Source of the DNA: Candidatus Hodarchaeota archaeon
Lineage (GTDB): Archaea; Asgardarchaeota; Heimdallarchaeia; Hodarchaeales; YT1-057
Reading direction: 5' to 3'
Assembly: GCA_016839955.1 (NCBI GenBank)
Contig: JAEOTI010000179.1
Coordinates: forward strand, 1-8,951
DNA length: 8,951 nucleotides
The position numbers and the translations under genes are program-made. A model generated the notes under the pieces. That model did not search any database. It was not told where the DNA came from and saw nothing but the letters and a program-made list of their open reading frames with translations. Shown one piece after another: positions 5,793 through 8,951 of the stretch (position 1 is the stretch's first letter; each line of letters begins with the position of its first letter).

Positions 5793-6879
5793 TTGTAGTT
5801 GCTGCAAGAGCCTCTGAACAGGTCATTTTCATTTTAAGGATTGCCAACCCCATCATCATTTGCATGGATTCACACATATTTGCTGCACTGACGTCAGTAG
5901 CTAATGCAATAGGAAGACCCCTTTCAATTAGTTCGCGCGCTTTTGCATAAGTCCCAATATAACAGAAAGGTGATGTTGGCAATAAGACTCCTACTGTACC
6001 CTTATCTCTTAGTTTATCTATTACATCCAGAGGGGTGAAGATCAAATGATCTGCTGTAATAACTCCTAGATCAACACCTAGTTGAGCTCCACCACTATGA
6101 ACAAGCCAATCTCCATGAATTCGGAGTTTCATACCATGTTCTCTAGACGCTTCAAGGATTCGTTTTGTCTGGTCAAGATTGAAATAACCCTCTTCACAGA
6201 AGACATCTGCATATTCTGCTAATTTACGTCTTCCAATTTCAGGTACCCATTTATCAACGATTTGATCCGTTAACTCATCTTCTCGTGTTTCAAATTCCCG
6301 TGTTATCCCTTGAGCACAAAATGTAGAAATTAAATCGAGAGGATGAGTTTTATTTAATGTTTGGATAATTTCTAGCTGTCTAATTTCTCCCTCAAAAGTC
6401 ATTTCGTAACCGCTTTTAGCTTCTATGGTTGTTGTTCCATAAATAAGCATCGTATCTAGGATCTTCGTTGTTTTATCAATTAATTGTTGGGTTGTTGCCT
6501 GAGCAGTTTTTTTAAGTGTTGTAGGCATTCCTCCTCCTTTTTCCTTAATTTTAAGATAAGGTACACCCTTTACTCCCATTTCTTCCATTTCATGGGCTCT
6601 TTGGCCCCACCAAATTAAGTGGACGTGAGGGTCAATTAAACCAGGAGTAACCAATTTCCCAAAGGCATCTATTGTTTCAAAACCCTTCTCTAATTGATTT
6701 AACACTTCCATTGTTGTTCCTACTGCAACAATCTTTCTATCTTTGACTGCAACAGCTCCATCTTCAATGATCCCAATTTTGTCCATTTCTTCCTTAACTT
6801 TTGGTTTTTCACTTGCTCCTGCCATGGTTACTAATTCAGCTGCATTGATAATAACAAAGTCTGCTTGTATTCCCATCAT
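5596..6879 (-). CDS. HutI-like amidohydrolase (imidazolonepropionase family)
   Basis: This is a cytoplasmic metal-dependent hydrolase of 427 residues, close to the usual HutI length. HutI opens the imidazolone ring in histidine degradation to give N-formimino-glutamate. Visible metal ligands are DPHVH (H85, H87), IHGD (H255) and ATDV (D329), with H278 in TADHL also conserved. R94, KSGY (Y158) and the GGG loop (115-117) are shared with HutI. The C-terminal KKADIVIFDAPNHKFFSYHY is the usual family ending. Against the Bacillus HutI, recalled from memory, the substrate-site His of the GAHAIP motif is replaced (CAQGIT, G191), the Glu after IHAD is Trp (W258), and the Asn after ATDF is Ser (S331). 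So the substrate may differ. It lies 22 bases after the glutamine synthetase gene in the same direction. Two ATGs open the frame; the second (6876-6874) is better spaced from the SD. A broken copy of its 3' end lies at 200-394. Confidence 0.85.
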   Translation of the reverse strand: MMGIQADFVIINAAELVTMAGASEKPKVKEEMDKIGIIEDGAVAVKDRKIVAVGTTMEVLNQLEKGFETIDAFGKLVTPGLIDPHVHLIWWGQRAHEMEEMGVKGVPYLKIKEKGGGMPTTLKKTAQATTQQLIDKTTKILDTMLIYGTTTIEAKSGYEMTFEGEIRQLEIIQTLNKTHPLDLISTFCAQGITREFETREDELTDQIVDKWVPEIGRRKLAEYADVFCEEGYFNLDQTKRILEASREHGMKLRIHGDWLVHSGGAQLGVDLGVITADHLIFTPLDVIDKLRDKGTVGVLLPTSPFCYIGTYAKARELIERGLPIALATDVSAANMCESMQMMMGLAILKMKMTCSEALAATTINAAHSIERAHEMGSVEVGKKADIVIFDAPNHKFFSYHYSINLAEKVFKEGKLVAERGRRVNRYI

Positions 6880-6883
6880 ATTT

Positions 6884-6888
6884 CCTCC
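6884..6888 (-). promoter_or_regulatory. Ribosome binding site of the amidohydrolase
   Basis: GGAGG lies four bases before the first ATG and seven before the second, in the short gap after the glutamine synthetase stop. The spacing favours the second ATG, which removes one Met from the protein. Confidence 0.65.
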
Positions 6889-6901
6889 AGTGATGACTTA
6901 A

Positions 6902-8233
6902 TTAGACATCTAAATACTTTTTTCGCTCCCATTCATGCACAAAAGTGCAAAATTCCTTCCACTCCTTTAATTTGAGTTCCATATACTTCTCATAGAGTGC
7001 TTGCCCCATTCCTTCTTGAAGGAATTTGTCACTGGCAAGCTCTTGTAATGATTCGCCTAATGTACCTGGGAGCACATTAATATTCCTTTGAATTCGCTCC
7101 TCTTCAGTCATTTTATAGATATTTTCTTCAATTGGTTGAGGGGGTTCTAGTTTTCTTTTAATACCATCTAACCCTGCGTTCAGAATACTTGCATATGCTA
7201 AGTAGAAGTTACAAGACCCATCAGTTGGTCTATATTCGAATCTTGTTCCCTTTCCTTTTCCCGGAGGAACTCGTACTAAGACAGATCGATTATATCTTGC
7301 CCACGAGATATTTACTGGAGCTTCCCAACCAGGGACGAGTCGCTTGTATGAATTGACTGTTGGATTGGTTATCGCTGCTAGAGCCTTTGAATGAGTAAGA
7401 ATGCCTGCAAGAAAGTGTAAAGCAGGTTGGCTAAAACTATGTTGACCGTTTGGGTCGTAAAAGATGTTCTCATTCTTATCTACGTCAAACAGGCTTACAT
7501 GCGTATGTAAACCTGCTCCGTATTCCCAATGGAATGGTTTTGGCATGAAAGAACCAATTAGTCCTTTTTTATTGGCCATTAGCTTAATGAGGAATTTAAT
7601 TAGATAAATTGTATCTGCCATTTTTAGAGCTTGATCAAATTGAAGATTAAATTCAGATTTTCCGTGAGGTACCTCATGATGATGTTTCTCGACTACAATT
7701 CCCATATTTCGAAGAGCATCAGCTATTTCAATTCGTAGATTTGCACCTTTGTCTGCGGGTGGGGTAGCTAAATATCCACCTTCATCTATCAATTTCAGAT
7801 TCCCATCTTTGTCTTTGAAAAGAAGAAAAAATTCAATTTCACTTGCAGCATAATAATGGATAGAGTGACCAAGAATATCTTGAGCTTTTTTAATTGCTTT
7901 TTTTAGTATAAATCTTGTATCCATTTCAAATGGATCATTTGATTCTGGTTTGAAAATATCACACACAACTCTTGCAGTCTTTTGTGGAAAAAGACCCTCA
8001 GGAAGTGTCACAAAAGAAGACAAATCAGGCATTAGTTTTAGATCACTGTGTCTAACGTCTACCATTCTACTTAATGATGATCCATCAGAATGTATTCCTT
8101 CTTCCACTACTTCAGGGAAAAGGTGAGAAGGGACCCAAAGTGTATGGAGAATACCCAAAATATCAACAAATTGTAACGCTATCTCTTTGATTTCTTTAGA
8201 TTCGATTTGCTTCTCAAGCTCTGAAATAATCAT
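6902..8233 (-). CDS. glnA: Glutamine synthetase, type I-alpha (GlnA family)
   Basis: This enzyme joins glutamate and ammonia using ATP, or is a close ligase relative. Numbering is from ATG 8233 (443 residues, typical for the short GSI-alpha form). Motifs in order: SDGSS (D50, ammonia site), SEIEFF (E132, E134, metal), HHHEVPHGKSEF (E187, E194, metal), GLHTHVS (H243, H245), PTVNSYKRLVPGWEAP (E304, the flap Glu), NRSVLVRVP (R316) and RFEYRPTDGS (E333, R335). There is no adenylylation Tyr site; the sequence is EENIYKMTEEE. Two changes stand out: the usual NGSGMH reads YGAGLH (Y238 in place of the glutamate-binding Asn), and DPS reads DGS. The substrate may thus be glutamate or another carboxylate. 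The frame could extend to GTG 8242 or TTG 8245, but a GGTGG sits inside that extension, five bases before the ATG. It leads the two-gene unit with the amidohydrolase. Confidence 0.9.
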   Translation of the reverse strand: MIISELEKQIESKEIKEIALQFVDILGILHTLWVPSHLFPEVVEEGIHSDGSSLSRMVDVRHSDLKLMPDLSSFVTLPEGLFPQKTARVVCDIFKPESNDPFEMDTRFILKKAIKKAQDILGHSIHYYAASEIEFFLLFKDKDGNLKLIDEGGYLATPPADKGANLRIEIADALRNMGIVVEKHHHEVPHGKSEFNLQFDQALKMADTIYLIKFLIKLMANKKGLIGSFMPKPFHWEYGAGLHTHVSLFDVDKNENIFYDPNGQHSFSQPALHFLAGILTHSKALAAITNPTVNSYKRLVPGWEAPVNISWARYNRSVLVRVPPGKGKGTRFEYRPTDGSCNFYLAYASILNAGLDGIKRKLEPPQPIEENIYKMTEEERIQRNINVLPGTLGESLQELASDKFLQEGMGQALYEKYMELKLKEWKEFCTFVHEWERKKYLDV

Positions 8234-8238
8234 ATCAT

Positions 8239-8243
8239 CCACC
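8239..8243 (-). promoter_or_regulatory. Ribosome binding site deciding the ATG start of glutamine synthetase
   Basis: The minus strand reads GGTGGATGATATG; the GGTGG core, five bases before ATG 8233, would lie inside the coding region if TTG 8245 were used. The same GGTGG core precedes the divergent ftr gene. Confidence 0.55.
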
Positions 8244-8291
8244 AAAATAAGAAATAATATTTAAATTACGTTAATTCTTCCTGAAATGCTT

Positions 8292-8321
8292 TTTTCAAGA
8301 ATTCTCTTTTCAAGATTTCTC
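8292..8321. repeat. 15-bp tandem repeat just upstream of ftr
   Basis: TTTTCAAGAATTCTC is followed directly by TTTTCAAGATTTCTC, two head-to-tail 15-mers with one mismatch, in the presumed leader of ftr. The 13-mer TTCAAGATTTCTC of the second unit also occurs at 5379-5391. Confidence 0.7.
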
Positions 8322-8325
8322 CTGA

Positions 8326-8331
8326 AGGTGG
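8326..8331 (+). promoter_or_regulatory. Shine-Dalgarno site deciding the TTG start of ftr
   Basis: AGGTGG lies six bases before TTG 8338-8340. An in-frame TGA at 8323-8325 excludes any earlier start, and the next in-frame ATG would cut off the conserved N-terminal strand and helix. Confidence 0.8.
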
Positions 8332-8337
8332 CTAATT

Positions 8338-8951
8338 TTGGCAGAATTTGAAATAAACGGAATCCCTGTTGATGACACCTATTGTGAGACATTCTCAGCT
8401 TGCATTAGTCGCTTATTAATAACTTCTATTAATAGAAAATGGGCATTAGAATCAGCGATGGAAACTAAGGGCTTAGGACGGTCAGCAACGATTCCTCCTT
8501 GTGAGGCATATCTCGAAAGAGAAGTCAGACCAGAAGAAACTCCTGATGGCCGACCTGGGTTCATCATCCAAGTCATTGATAGAAAATTCAAACATCTAAG
8601 CCATTGGTTAATTGTCAGGATACGAAAAGGAGTTGTTCCTTACCCAAAAACGAATGTATTCGACGTTTTACCACCTGAAGTAGCTGAAGAATATATAAAA
8701 ATTAACGATACAATCATTCATAGGTTTGGGGATGGTTATGAAACAATAACAGAGGAATTTGATCGAGAAGTCATCAAAATACCCCGAATGGATGGTTGGT
8801 TCCATGTAGAAACTAAATTTGGTGTAACAAAGGGAGTCACTGGTGGAATGTTCTTGATTCTTGCAAAGTCAGAAGAAGCTGCCCTCGAATCTGCTGAACT
8901 TGCTTTAAAGGCTATTGAACTTCTACCATATGTTGTTGGAAAAATTGCTGC
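8338..8951 (+). CDS. ftr: Formylmethanofuran:tetrahydromethanopterin formyltransferase (3' end outside window)
   Basis: This enzyme moves the formyl group between methanofuran and tetrahydromethanopterin in the cytoplasm, a step of the archaeal C1 pathway used in CO2 reduction, formyl oxidation or C1 supply. The 204 residues present cover about two thirds of the usual length of about 300. They match the Methanopyrus Ftr, recalled from memory, throughout: FEINGIPVDDTYCETFSA at the N-terminus, LLITSINRKWALESA, the hallmark PEETPDGRPG, RFGDGYET, and FGVTKGVTGGMF followed by the long helix AALESAELALKAIE. The start is TTG with AGGTGG upstream. It is divergent from glutamine synthetase. The gene is open to the window edge with no frameshift. 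No other methanofuran-pathway gene is in view, so the direction of the pathway cannot be judged. Confidence 0.93.
   Translation, partial: MAEFEINGIPVDDTYCETFSACISRLLITSINRKWALESAMETKGLGRSATIPPCEAYLEREVRPEETPDGRPGFIIQVIDRKFKHLSHWLIVRIRKGVVPYPKTNVFDVLPPEVAEEYIKINDTIIHRFGDGYETITEEFDREVIKIPRMDGWFHVETKFGVTKGVTGGMFLILAKSEEAALESAELALKAIELLPYVVGKIA

Larger units (their letters stand above)
8246..8337. promoter_or_regulatory. Short divergent promoter region between glutamine synthetase and ftr
   Basis: TATTTAAAT at 8258-8266, almost symmetrical, is the best TATA candidate and could serve both directions. For ftr it would place transcription near 8290, leaving a leader of about 50 bases with the tandem repeat and SD. 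For glutamine synthetase it would place the start within a few bases of the ATG, so that transcript would have a very short leader or another TATA is used. Confidence 0.45.

Noticed and set aside
8379..8591. Minus-strand frame of 70 codons
   Set aside because: It is antisense to the strongly conserved N-terminal part of ftr.
1..8951. CRISPR arrays, rRNA, tRNA or insertion sequences
   Set aside because: I looked on both strands and found no regularly spaced repeats, no tRNA cloverleaf or rRNA-like sequence, and no transposase motif.

Overview
The window looks archaeal, low in GC and dense in genes. The strongest marker is the right-hand gene, formylmethanofuran:tetrahydromethanopterin formyltransferase (Ftr), an enzyme of the methanofuran/H4MPT one-carbon pathway. 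The short GSI-alpha type glutamine synthetase and the use of TTG start codons behind strong purine-rich Shine-Dalgarno sites agree with this. The mix of an H4MPT enzyme, a double-HTH Lrp-like regulator and a HutI-like amidohydrolase would suit an Asgard archaeon or another mesophilic uncultured archaeon, but that lineage call is a guess.

Layout from left to right. (1) The end of a plus-strand gene for a small membrane-anchored protein (1-156), followed by a decayed 3' end of an amidohydrolase gene (200-394). (2) A minus-strand block, transcribed right to left: a Glu/Leu/Phe/Val dehydrogenase family gene (to 2601), a 64-residue single-pass membrane protein overlapping it by ATGA, a stand-alone receiver-domain protein, and a CPA2-type Na+(K+)/H+ antiporter (502-1782). 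(3) A 390-bp divergent control region with inverted repeats and three TGTACA boxes. (4) A plus-strand regulator with two HTH-plus-sensor units (4190-5254). (5) A gene-poor stretch (5255-5530). (6) A minus-strand pair, glutamine synthetase then HutI-like amidohydrolase (5596-8233). (7) Divergent from that pair, the first two thirds of ftr, cut by the window edge.

The main structural observation is a direct repeat of about 265 bp (130-394 and 5531-5792) that flanks the whole antiporter/dehydrogenase/regulator block. The right copy carries the intact amidohydrolase 3' end and only the last eight codons plus stop of the left-hand membrane-protein gene. The left copy carries the end of the membrane-protein gene intact and a broken amidohydrolase end with two frameshifts and a nonsense codon. 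The roughly 5.1-kb block was therefore placed here by a duplication or insertion event.

Functionally, the window is about amino acid and ammonia metabolism: an amino acid dehydrogenase (releases or fixes ammonia), a glutamine synthetase (fixes ammonia), an amidohydrolase of the histidine-degradation family, and a C1-carrier enzyme. Several family members carry changes at residues that normally set substrate or signalling. The dehydrogenase lacks the usual glutamate-recognising Lys and Ser, the HutI-like enzyme lacks several substrate-binding residues, and the receiver protein lacks the loop after its phospho-acceptor Asp. Standard names for these genes may mislead. Residue comparisons with reference enzymes were made from memory and by eye.
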